64,000 nt of DNA from Bdellovibrio sp. UBA4095 (GTDB lineage: Bacteria > Bdellovibrionota > Bdellovibrionia > Bdellovibrionales > Bdellovibrionaceae), in NCBI GenBank assembly GCA_002381805.1, contig DFXZ01000008.1, forward strand, positions 113,521 to 177,520. The letters run 5' to 3'. The notes under the pieces are model-generated. The model had not been told where the DNA came from and ran no database searches. It worked only from the letters and a program-made list of their open reading frames with translations. Within the stretch, counting starts at the first letter, position 1, and every line of letters begins with the position of its first letter. The position numbers and the translations under genes were made by a program. Shown piece after piece: positions 23,141 through 30,032 of the stretch.

Positions 23141-24199
23141 TCAATCTTCTTTTTTAGTAACCGAAAAAGTGCTCTTCCGTCCGGGGTGCTTGTTGCTGCT
23201 GGGTTTTTGGACATAAGGTATAAAAGGGCCGCTGCCGACTGGAGCGGAATATTCTGCCCATTCCGGATAAAGATCTCGAGTAAGTTGGTGAAAACCGTTG
23301 TCCCAGCTTTGCTGAGCGTCTCCGACTTCATAAGCGCGTTCATATTTACCTTGCTGTGAGTTGTAATAGGATTTTCCGATATATCTGGTTACTGAACCCT
23401 CAAAACGGTTCTTAACGATTCGGAAGTATGTTTCGATTTTATTGTTAATCATCGCGCCAGGACCGATTGTGACGGCCTTTGTGGCAATCTTATACAGATC
23501 ACTGGATCCGTGGAATTCTTCCAATCCTGGGGCAAATGTGCGCGAATGGCGGTCACTTTTTCTCATGTGACTAACCAGGATAATCGGTTTGCCCATTTCT
23601 AATGCCAAGGTTCGGGCGGTTTTTGCGATATTTTTGACTGATTTGTTTTCGTTATCGTCGTCAAAATCCATGTAATGCACGTGATCAAGAATAATCAGAT
23701 CAGTGTCGTCAGCGCATTCTGTGATTTTTAAGATCATGTCGTTGATATCGAACTTCTCGTTTTTATAAAACGTAAACAACCCATCAAATCGCTTGATGAA
23801 CTCATTTGCGGCGACAGCCTCATAAGCAACGCAAGACTCGATGTAATCGCCAAGCATCCAATTTTGAAACGAAATAGAAATATTTGGCCTGTTAGGGTCC
23901 GCGAAGAATTCCCGGGCGAAGATCTGATATTTTATACGGCGCTCGATTTCTAAAAACTCAGCCTCAAGCGCAATGTAATGAACTTTCTTACCTTGCTCGA
24001 CATTAGCCTTGGCAATATTGCAGCACGTTTGAGTCTTACCAGCTCCGGATCCAGCGCCAATCAGGATTAGGTCGTTTTTCAGAATCCCAACCATAGCGTC
24101 ATCTAGGTAACTAATTCCAAACTTAAGCAATCGCTCGCGGCCATTTTGTCTGCGGTTTGCTTCATCGAATGATTTTTCAATTGAACGAATAAAACCCAT
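23141..24199 (-). CDS. Phage replicative helicase (DnaB-like RecA fold)
   Basis: A 352-residue protein with Walker A at 48-56 (GAGSGAGKT), a following FLEIERRIKYQI helix, Walker B near 172 (DLIILDHVHYM), and an ILVSHMRKSD sensor segment; SSDLYKIATKAVTI fits the DnaB C-terminal core. The DnaB N-terminal domain is absent, so loading may depend on the partner gene upstream. It unwinds phage DNA at the fork. The start is 2 bases after the stop of the initiator-like gene. Confidence 0.85.
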   Translation of the reverse strand: MGFIRSIEKSFDEANRRQNGRERLLKFGISYLDDAMVGILKNDLILIGAGSGAGKTQTCCNIAKANVEQGKKVHYIALEAEFLEIERRIKYQIFAREFFADPNRPNISISFQNWMLGDYIESCVAYEAVAANEFIKRFDGLFTFYKNEKFDINDMILKITECADDTDLIILDHVHYMDFDDDNENKSVKNIAKTARTLALEMGKPIILVSHMRKSDRHSRTFAPGLEEFHGSSDLYKIATKAVTIGPGAMINNKIETYFRIVKNRFEGSVTRYIGKSYYNSQQGKYERAYEVGDAQQSWDNGFHQLTRDLYPEWAEYSAPVGSGPFIPYVQKPSSNKHPGRKSTFSVTKKED

Positions 24200-24201
24200 A
24201 A

Positions 24202-24933
24202 CTAGCCCGCCTTAATGCCCATGGCGTTTTGTTTTGCCAGAGCTTTTTGCGCCGCTTGTTCTTCAAACCTGATTGCCCGCTTAATCCAATTACGAACAAA
24301 GAGGCCATATTTTTTAACGGTCACGGTTTCATTGTTTTGGAGGTAATAAACAATTTCAGGGAATTCCCGATCTAGGATTTCTTTGTCGAAGTCATTAAGA
24401 AGGGACTTCATATTCTTTTCTCCAACCAAACTCAAAAGCTCTTCTGGTGTTTCAGGTTTTGGTGGAGTGTTAATTAATTCTTTCTTTCTTATATTCTTAG
24501 ATTCTTTATAAGTGTCCACTCTCATGGGACTCTCATCGCCATGCTCACATCCAGCCTCACCTCCATCCTCATGGGACCACACTGCATCAACTGATTGATA
24601 TTTATCGTAATTCAATACTTTTATAATCAACCCATTTCGCGATCCTTTAGGAGATTTCTCCACCAAAATAGACCCTCTTTTCTCAAGGTAGTTAATCCAC
24701 TTTGTTACTGTTTTGCGGTCTACTTCGCCGTACTTAGCTAATTCTTTTACTGAGGTTAGCAATTCGCCTCGCCCCAAAGTCCTGGGGGTTCCTCGCCAGT
24801 TTATTTTTGATTCAGTCCAGTTAGCCCATCTGATTAAGGTCATCCAGAGGCCTAAAAGCATAAAGCTTCTACCAATATCTGAATCCAATACTTTTCGGTG
24901 CATTTTCACCCAGCCTTTTTCGAGCCTAGCCAT
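24202..24933 (-). CDS. Replication initiator/organizer-like protein with winged helix
   Basis: A 243-residue protein. Residues 1-110 (WVKMHRKVLDSDI, FMLLGLWMTLIRWAN, then LGRGELLTSVKELAKYGEV and TVTKWINYLEKRG) match the N-terminal winged helix of phage replication organizers. A low-complexity linker follows, then a helical C-terminus (NWIKRAIRFEEQAAQKAL) that could contact the helicase encoded next. It likely binds the origin and loads the helicase, like O or DnaD. Confidence 0.7.
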   Translation of the reverse strand: MARLEKGWVKMHRKVLDSDIGRSFMLLGLWMTLIRWANWTESKINWRGTPRTLGRGELLTSVKELAKYGEVDRKTVTKWINYLEKRGSILVEKSPKGSRNGLIIKVLNYDKYQSVDAVWSHEDGGEAGCEHGDESPMRVDTYKESKNIRKKELINTPPKPETPEELLSLVGEKNMKSLLNDFDKEILDREFPEIVYYLQNNETVTVKKYGLFVRNWIKRAIRFEEQAAQKALAKQNAMGIKAG

Positions 24934-25090
24934 TCTTCACCCCCAACTCAGCCAAAACCCTTTTATGGTGGTTAATGCGGTTAGCGATTCTAGCGGCTTC
25001 TTGAGGATCAGAACTGACCTTTAGATATTCCTCGCGGAGCTTTTGAAGCTCGACCTTTGTCTTTTGAATGAGTGCTTGTGTTGATGACAT
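24926..25090 (-). CDS. Hypothetical 54-residue phage protein, first of the operon
   Basis: ATG at 25090 with GAGGGGG 4 bases upstream; the stop lies inside the next gene (8-base overlap). The product is one charged helix (IQKTKVELQKLREEYLK) followed by a helical end. It is the first gene after the regulatory region, so it is expressed first on induction. Function unknown. Confidence 0.7.
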   Translation of the reverse strand: MSSTQALIQKTKVELQKLREEYLKVSSDPQEAARIANRINHHKRVLAELGVKNG

Positions 25091-25153
25091 AATTCCCCCT
25101 CAGGAACGTGCTGAAAAATTGTGCTAATTGATTTTTGTTTATAAAATTGAGTT

Positions 25154-25190
25154 GGCATCACTGAGGCATCAGTTGATGCGCTTTGATGAC
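25154..25190. promoter_or_regulatory. Operator-like repeat array upstream of the early operon
   Basis: GGCATCA occurs at 25154-25160 and 25165-25171; TGATGC at 25174-25179 and TGATGA at 25184-25189 are inverted copies. Half-sites recur every 10-11 bases, one helical turn, on the same face of DNA. The remaining intergenic DNA (25091-25338) is AT-rich with further GATTGA/GATA repeats near 25207-25235. This fits a repressor operator or replication iterons. Confidence 0.5.
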
Positions 25191-25338
25191 TTATTAAGCA
25201 GCTTTTTGATTGAATATGATTGATATGATACGCCCAAGAATTGAGCAAATTGAGTGAAAAATAGGCATGAGAAAAACCGCCTAAATGACGATTTCCCTTG
25301 GTGATTTTAGATTTTATTTGATTTGATGAAAAGAGAGT

Positions 25339-25430
25339 TGGTGCCCCGGGCCGGACTTGAACCGGCACGCCCCTGTAAAGGAAGCTCAGGATTTTAAGTC
25401 CTGTGCGTCTACCAATTTCGCCACCGGGGC
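25339..25430 (-). tRNA. tRNA-Leu (UAA)
   Basis: A complete type II tRNA with long variable arm: acceptor GCCCCGG pairs with CCGGGGC, anticodon stem CAGGA/UCCUG with loop CUUAAAA giving anticodon UAA, T-loop GGTTCAAGTCC and encoded CCA (25339-25341). Its 3' end faces the prophage, making it the probable attachment site. The prophage must therefore supply or restore the tRNA 3' end. Confidence 0.97.
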
Positions 25431-25665
25431 ACGCGAAAGACAACTCAACCACTTCTTGCTATAAACGTCAAAAGTTTTCAAATATTGCGGATTTTTTAAG
25501 CAAATCCTGACCTCAGACGACCTTGGCTATCAACTTAAAATTCGCGCTGAAGGCCCTGTGTCTCCACGCAGAGCCTCGACACTAAAAGATGTATTCCATT
25601 AGTCCCCAGAGGCATGCATTGCACTCCCTTCGTGCAAAGTTCATTTTTAGCGCCATGGAGGTTAT

Positions 25666-26874
25666 ATGGCTTTAGATTTATTCTCCCACAAGGGGTTTTC
25701 CTTAGAAAAACAACTGATGAGCTGGAAAGAAATGGTTATGGAGCCCATCAGCAAGACCGATGATGATGCATTCACTCGGGTCCGCATCATCCTGATGAAT
25801 GGAATTGAGCTTGAGTCGATTAAATTTTCGCACTCCTGCGCGCGAATGAACAAACCCCTGCAAAGGCCCCTGGCTATGCTGCGAAGAATCGATCAGCAAC
25901 AGGCCACGACCATAAACTGGCTTCTAGGAGCTGATCATTCCCCTTTGGAAACCACTATTGCTTACGAGCAAGTTGCAATTGAAGTCACCGCGGCTGTGGC
26001 ACAAACAGAACCAGATCCCTATCTGGCGCAAGTTTACCGTTACGGTCTCTTAGAAGACTTCGATCACATGTATCGCTATTCGGCGCTGATGGATCGCCTC
26101 GAGGGGAAAGACTCTAATAATATTTTGCAAAGCTATACCGATGTTATTGTGGGTCGACCAACGATGGAAGAACATCGCTCTCCAGAGGACGAACTTCGCA
26201 ACCCTTATGATCGTAAAAAAGCCGCCCCTTTGACCAAAATGCATGCCCTTACCATAATGGCGGCGGAGCAACAGACCTGGAACTACTACATGAATATTGG
26301 ACCCCTCTTTTCAGATCCTTTGGCTCGACAACTTTATGCAGAAATCGCGCACATTGAAGAACAGCACGTCACCCAATATGAATCCATCATAGATCCCGAA
26401 GAAACTTGGTTGGAAAAGCTACTGATGCATAAAGCGACAGAGGTCTATAACTACTATGGTTGCATGCAACAAGAAAGCAACCCCCGCATTAAAGCTCTTT
26501 GGGAAAAGTTCCTCGATTTTGAATTGGGGCAGTTTTCTACGGTTGCGAATCTTTTCAAAGAAACTGAACGAAGAGATCCCCAAGAAATTCTACCTGCCAG
26601 TTTGCCAGAACCTATTCACTTTAAAAGCCAACGTGAATTTGTTCGCCAAACTCTGCAAAACGAAATTAATTTACGAGCGAAGGGGCCCAATTTTGTTAGC
26701 TTAGAAGAAGAAAGCGAAGCTTCTAAAATTTATCGTCAACGCTTACATAAAGATGGCATCCCTTCAGAAATCGTCGCGCTGAACTATATCCATACGCCTG
26801 GCGGAGAACTGAACCTGCGAAAAAATATGCCTCAGAAACCTTCTCAAAATCTCTCTAAAGGAGCCCGACTATGA
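25666..26874 (+). CDS. Ferritin-like family protein (large)
   Basis: A 402-residue, mostly helical protein with a GGAGG ribosome site. Helices with glutamate and histidine (TTIAYEQVAIEV, DHMYRYSALMDR, then AEIAHIEEQHVTQYE with E-x-x-H, and LDFELGQFSTVANLF) fit a ferritin-like di-iron bundle in the central part. The gene overlaps the next ferritin-like gene by 4 bases. A 19-base inverted repeat with TTGCAC/GTGCAA arms (25619-25637) lies just upstream. A role in oxidative or metal stress is plausible but inferred. Confidence 0.6.
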   Translation: MALDLFSHKGFSLEKQLMSWKEMVMEPISKTDDDAFTRVRIILMNGIELESIKFSHSCARMNKPLQRPLAMLRRIDQQQATTINWLLGADHSPLETTIAYEQVAIEVTAAVAQTEPDPYLAQVYRYGLLEDFDHMYRYSALMDRLEGKDSNNILQSYTDVIVGRPTMEEHRSPEDELRNPYDRKKAAPLTKMHALTIMAAEQQTWNYYMNIGPLFSDPLARQLYAEIAHIEEQHVTQYESIIDPEETWLEKLLMHKATEVYNYYGCMQQESNPRIKALWEKFLDFELGQFSTVANLFKETERRDPQEILPASLPEPIHFKSQREFVRQTLQNEINLRAKGPNFVSLEEESEASKIYRQRLHKDGIPSEIVALNYIHTPGGELNLRKNMPQKPSQNLSKGARL

Positions 26875-27608
26875 AAGAGACTTCAAGCTTAGGACTGAAC
26901 AAAACAGGAATTAAAACGTCACCGCTTTTATCAAAACAAATGGTGACGGGAATGGAAGAGTTTCGAAAGATGCCACTTGATGAAAGCATCACTGCTAACG
27001 AATTCCGCCAGGCCTATATCAGCGAGTCTGGGGAAGCCGCAAAAGTACCAGCTCCTGCCACGGCAAAAGGCGCTATCAGCTCTGGAATGCAAATGCTAAA
27101 GGGTAATGACCCTCGGATACTTATAGATAAGCTCGGTGAACGCATTGCCTTCGAAAGAACTGGTGTTCGCCTCTATGATGCTTTGATCACAAAGTGCGAA
27201 CTTCTCGATACGGAGGAGACAGTCAGTCGTCTTCGCACCTTTCGAGAGGAGGAAGCACATCACTTTGAAATCGTCCGCGACGTTATGGAAAAACTTGGGG
27301 GCGATTCGACTGCCATGACCCCGTGCGCGAACACGGCCGGCGTGGCTTCGATGGGCCTCTTGCAAGTCATTAGTGATCCACGCACGACGGTCGCACAATG
27401 CGTGCAAGCAATTCTTATTGCAGAGCTTGCAGATAACGATGCCTGGGACTTGTTGATTCAACTTGCTGACGAAGCAGGCCTCGCGGAACAAGTTAAACAA
27501 TTTCAAATCGCAAAAGACAACGAAGACACGCACCTTGAATTTATGCGGGAGTGGCTCAAAGAACTGACTCTGAGAAAAGATACGGAGGCAGAGCAAGGTC
27601 GCCATTAA
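26871..27608 (+). CDS. Ferritin-like di-iron protein
   Basis: A 245-residue protein coupled to the previous gene (ATGA). Residues about 80-235 form a four-helix ferritin-like domain with regular ligands: ERTGVRLYDAL (Glu), FREEEAHHFEIV (ExxH), ILIAELADNDAW (Glu) and AKDNEDTHLEFM (ExxH). Full ligand conservation suggests it binds a di-iron or manganese centre. Its partner may form a mixed complex. The stop is followed within 6 bases by a large hairpin. Confidence 0.75.
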   Translation: MKETSSLGLNKTGIKTSPLLSKQMVTGMEEFRKMPLDESITANEFRQAYISESGEAAKVPAPATAKGAISSGMQMLKGNDPRILIDKLGERIAFERTGVRLYDALITKCELLDTEETVSRLRTFREEEAHHFEIVRDVMEKLGGDSTAMTPCANTAGVASMGLLQVISDPRTTVAQCVQAILIAELADNDAWDLLIQLADEAGLAEQVKQFQIAKDNEDTHLEFMREWLKELTLRKDTEAEQGRH

Positions 27609-27613
27609 ATTAC

Positions 27614-27726
27614 TGTCCCCCAAAAAAGTTTCCCCAGCCAATTAGGGCCAATTTGACCCTTGCAACCCTTGGTACAATGGTTGCTGAAGGTAGAGCTGGG
27701 GAAACTTTTTCTTACTCAAGGGGACA
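27614..27726 (+). promoter_or_regulatory. Long nested hairpin that can sequester a ribosome site
   Basis: A perfect 16-bp inverted repeat (27623-27638 with 27695-27710) ends in five U residues. Outside it TGTCCCC (27614-27620) pairs with GGGGACA (27720-27726), which contains the ribosome site of the next gene. Inside the 56-base loop, GCAACC and GGTTGC (27663-27668, 27679-27684) form a further stem. The element can act as terminator for the ferritin operon and as a translation switch for the gene at 27729. Confidence 0.65.
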
Positions 27727-27728
27727 TT

Positions 27729-28583
27729 ATGACTCTAAAAAACCACCTAATACTTGCACTAGCGACTTGCAGCCTTCTCTCTATGACGGCGGAGGCCTAT
27801 GTGACTCCAGGACCCAGAATACCGGGACCGCGCGATCAATACGATCCTTACCCGCCTCCACCGGCCCCTGGAATTCCTGTACCTGATCATTCTTCGGGAG
27901 CTTACGGCAGAACAGAAAGCAAAACCGCGTACTTCTATCGACAAGTCATCAATGGGCGACTGAACCTTCGAGATCTTGCCGGTATCGGTTCCTATTATCA
28001 TGGTTATAGTGTTGAGTCCGTAGAAGTTGAAATTCAAAGCGATTACAATACGCAGGTGTCCTTGCTTTTGGACGGTCGCTTAGACGCCAGTGCTTACTCA
28101 CCTCAAGGTCGAATCCTCCTACGCCCTCAATACAGAGCTGTTATTGGTCAGGACTTAACGAACTTGCTTCTTGATATTCGAGGTCGTGCCCACATTCAAA
28201 CAGTGACAGTTCACTTACGGCAGGAGAGCTATGGCGGACCCGGCTATCCGGGTCATACCATAGATGTCCCAGTCTACCTAAACCGCCATCTTTCGGGAGA
28301 TGCTCGACTTGATGTTGGAATGCACCTCGATATGAACCGCTACCGTGGTTATCGCCTTCAGTCGATCGAAGTTCAAGCGAATGCATCCTATAATGTAGCG
28401 GTTATGGATCTCCAGATTAACGGATTCAAACAAGGTCAAACACTTCAAATTGATCGCTATGGAAGAATCCATACGATCCGCCCTCACAATGCCATCATCG
28501 GGCAAACTGCTTCGAGCATCGTCCTTGCGACTCGTGGCGATCTCGATGTCTACCAGGTGGTCTTTAAACTATCACCTCGATAA
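27729..28583 (+). CDS. Secreted beta-rich protein of unknown function
   Basis: A 284-residue protein starting at the ATG at 27729 (GGGGA upstream). Residues 1-23 are a signal peptide with likely cleavage after TAEA. A proline-rich linker (about 25-55) follows. The rest holds two similar halves (VINGRLNLRDLAGIGSYYHG and LNRHLSGDARLDVGMHLDMN), each with an LxSVEV/LQSIEV strand, a QVSLLLDG/VMDLQING strand and a closing VTVHL/VVFKL strand, so an internal duplication. Probably periplasmic or outer-membrane associated. No family recognised. Confidence 0.75.
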   Translation: MTLKNHLILALATCSLLSMTAEAYVTPGPRIPGPRDQYDPYPPPPAPGIPVPDHSSGAYGRTESKTAYFYRQVINGRLNLRDLAGIGSYYHGYSVESVEVEIQSDYNTQVSLLLDGRLDASAYSPQGRILLRPQYRAVIGQDLTNLLLDIRGRAHIQTVTVHLRQESYGGPGYPGHTIDVPVYLNRHLSGDARLDVGMHLDMNRYRGYRLQSIEVQANASYNVAVMDLQINGFKQGQTLQIDRYGRIHTIRPHNAIIGQTASSIVLATRGDLDVYQVVFKLSPR

Positions 28584-28711
28584 ACCCTCCAAATGGGCTC
28601 TCTGCTTAAGAGGGAGTCCATTTCTCCTGCCTAAGATTGATTTTTCGCATCAAAATCACACTTTTGAATTTTAATTTCTACATTTCTGCGGTTAAATCTT
28701 CTTTACGAAAT

Positions 28712-28787
28712 GGGGCCGTAGCTCAGCTGGGAGAGCGCAACGCTGGCAGTGTTGAGGTCGTCGGTTCGATCCCGATCGGCTCCACCA
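28712..28787 (+). tRNA. tRNA-Ala (GGC)
   Basis: A 76-nt tRNA with encoded CCA. The start GGGGCCGTAGCTCAGC and the T-arm GTCGGTTCGATCCCGAT are standard; the anticodon loop CTGGCAG gives anticodon GGC, alanine. Confidence 0.97.
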
Positions 28788-28844
28788 TCCTTAACCTTTC
28801 AATTAGGTCAATGGACTACTCTCGCGTTTTTATGAGAAACTCGT

Positions 28845-28861
28845 AAAAAGCAGATGAACCG
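28845..28861 (+). repeat. 17-base repeat, copy 1
   Basis: AAAAAGCAGATGAACCG occurs identically here and at 34973-34989, in both cases in intergenic DNA next to an A/T-rich inverted pairing. This copy lies between tRNA-Ala and the permease gene. Confidence 0.4.
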
Positions 28862-28926
28862 TATGGTCTCTGACATACTTTCGGTAATACTTGGGACACT
28901 GGAAAAATCCTACGATACAAGAAGCT

Positions 28927-30015
28927 ATGAAATCAGGGAACCCGATCACTTCAGAAGAGCAATGCCGCTTCGAAAATAGATTATTTATGACAGCTAAAGT
29001 GATTTTGACCCTAACTTTAGTCATCTCCCTGTTTTCATTAGCCTCTGATGTTTTTTTATTGCTGTTTGCAGGCATCCTGTTCTCGATTTTCATATCAAGC
29101 TTAGCGAAAGGTTTATCGCGAATCACCTCGCTTCCCTATGGTTGGTCAGTGGCTATCACTTGCTTAATTCTGATATCCTTATTGGGAATCCTGGCAAGAA
29201 CCTCGGCACCGGGAGTGGCCGAACAACTCGAAGAGTTGACGACGAAAATACCTCAGGCCTTGCATAAAATTAAATCGCAGATTCAAGATTACGCCTGGTC
29301 CGAAATTCTTTTTAAAGAAGCTAATCCCGACAAGCTTATGGAGTCCGGTGGGCAAGTTTTCAATAGAGTGACCGGAGCCGTCTCTGGTTTAGTTGGAAGC
29401 ATTGCAAGCTTTGGCATCATACTCTTTATCGGTTTGTACGGAGCTGTCGAACCGAAAATCTATAAAAAAGGTTTTTTGCATCTTTTCCCCTTCGCTCGAA
29501 GAGCGCGCATTGCACAAGTAACCGAGGAGGTTGGCGTCACTCTGCAATGGTGGCTTATTGGTAAGTTCATCAGCATGGCCACCATCGGACTCTTTACCAC
29601 ACTTGGCCTTTGGATCATGGATATTCCGCTCGCACTGATCCTGGGACTTATCGCTGCTCTTTTAACTTTCATTCCCAACATCGGGCCCATACTCTCTGCC
29701 ATTCCTGCGATCTTGTTAGGACTGGTCGAAAATGCCACGCTGGCGCTTCACATTACTCTGCTTTATGTCGCTATACAGGTTGTCGAGAGCTACATCATCA
29801 CACCACTGATACAGCGAAAGACAGTCAGCCTGCCCCCCGGACTGACCTTAGGTGCACAGGTTTTCCTGGGCGTGATATTTGGAATATTAGGAGTGGCATT
29901 AGCAACTCCCCTGACTGCCGCAGCGCTCGTTATCACCAAGCGACTCTATTTAGAGGACACCTTAGGAGACATTATTAGCGAGACCCAGGAAAAGGAAGAA
30001 GTGAGACAGTCTTAA
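28927..30015 (+). CDS. AI-2E family (PerM-like) membrane protein
   Basis: A 362-residue inner membrane protein from the ATG at 28927. Two early hydrophobic helices, a soluble region (GVAEQLEELTTKIPQALHKI), then several helices with the family signature: GVTLQWWLIGKFISM, LTFIPNIGPILSAIPAILLG and VVESYIITPLIQ. AI-2E family proteins export or exchange small molecules or ions; substrate cannot be told. It converges on the PEP carboxylase-like gene. Confidence 0.85.
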   Translation: MKSGNPITSEEQCRFENRLFMTAKVILTLTLVISLFSLASDVFLLLFAGILFSIFISSLAKGLSRITSLPYGWSVAITCLILISLLGILARTSAPGVAEQLEELTTKIPQALHKIKSQIQDYAWSEILFKEANPDKLMESGGQVFNRVTGAVSGLVGSIASFGIILFIGLYGAVEPKIYKKGFLHLFPFARRARIAQVTEEVGVTLQWWLIGKFISMATIGLFTTLGLWIMDIPLALILGLIAALLTFIPNIGPILSAIPAILLGLVENATLALHITLLYVAIQVVESYIITPLIQRKTVSLPPGLTLGAQVFLGVIFGILGVALATPLTAAALVITKRLYLEDTLGDIISETQEKEEVRQS

Positions 30016-30032
30016 CAACTCAAAAGAATCGT

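Larger units (their letters stand above)
1..25338 (-). mobile_element. Right-hand part of a contractile-tailed (myovirus-type) prophage
   Basis: Nearly every gene from 1 to 25090 lies on the minus strand in overlapping operons and matches phage modules in a coherent order: replication, small early genes, endolysin, methyltransferases, terminase, head, neck, tail, baseplate. A DUF3383-type sheath and a separate tube protein show a contractile tail. The right end abuts the 3' end of tRNA-Leu, a common integration target, but no integrase is seen and the left end is outside the window, so the boundary at 25338 is inferred. Genes right of the tRNA are ordinary chromosomal genes on mixed strands. 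Confidence 0.9.

Noticed and set aside
22975..23343. 122-codon version of the small gene after the helicase
   Set aside because: The extension overlaps the helicase by 200 bases without a ribosome site; the ATG at 23130 has one.
1..25338. Insertion sequence or transposase
   Set aside because: No DDE transposase, terminal repeats or target duplication seen; the HTH protein at 22652 is too short for a transposase.
25021..25452. 143-codon minus-strand frame across tRNA-Leu
   Set aside because: It runs through the tRNA gene and the regulatory repeats; the 54-codon gene at 24926-25090 has the better start.
27096..27641. 181-codon minus-strand frame
   Set aside because: Antisense to the ferritin-like gene with conserved ligands; no start signals.
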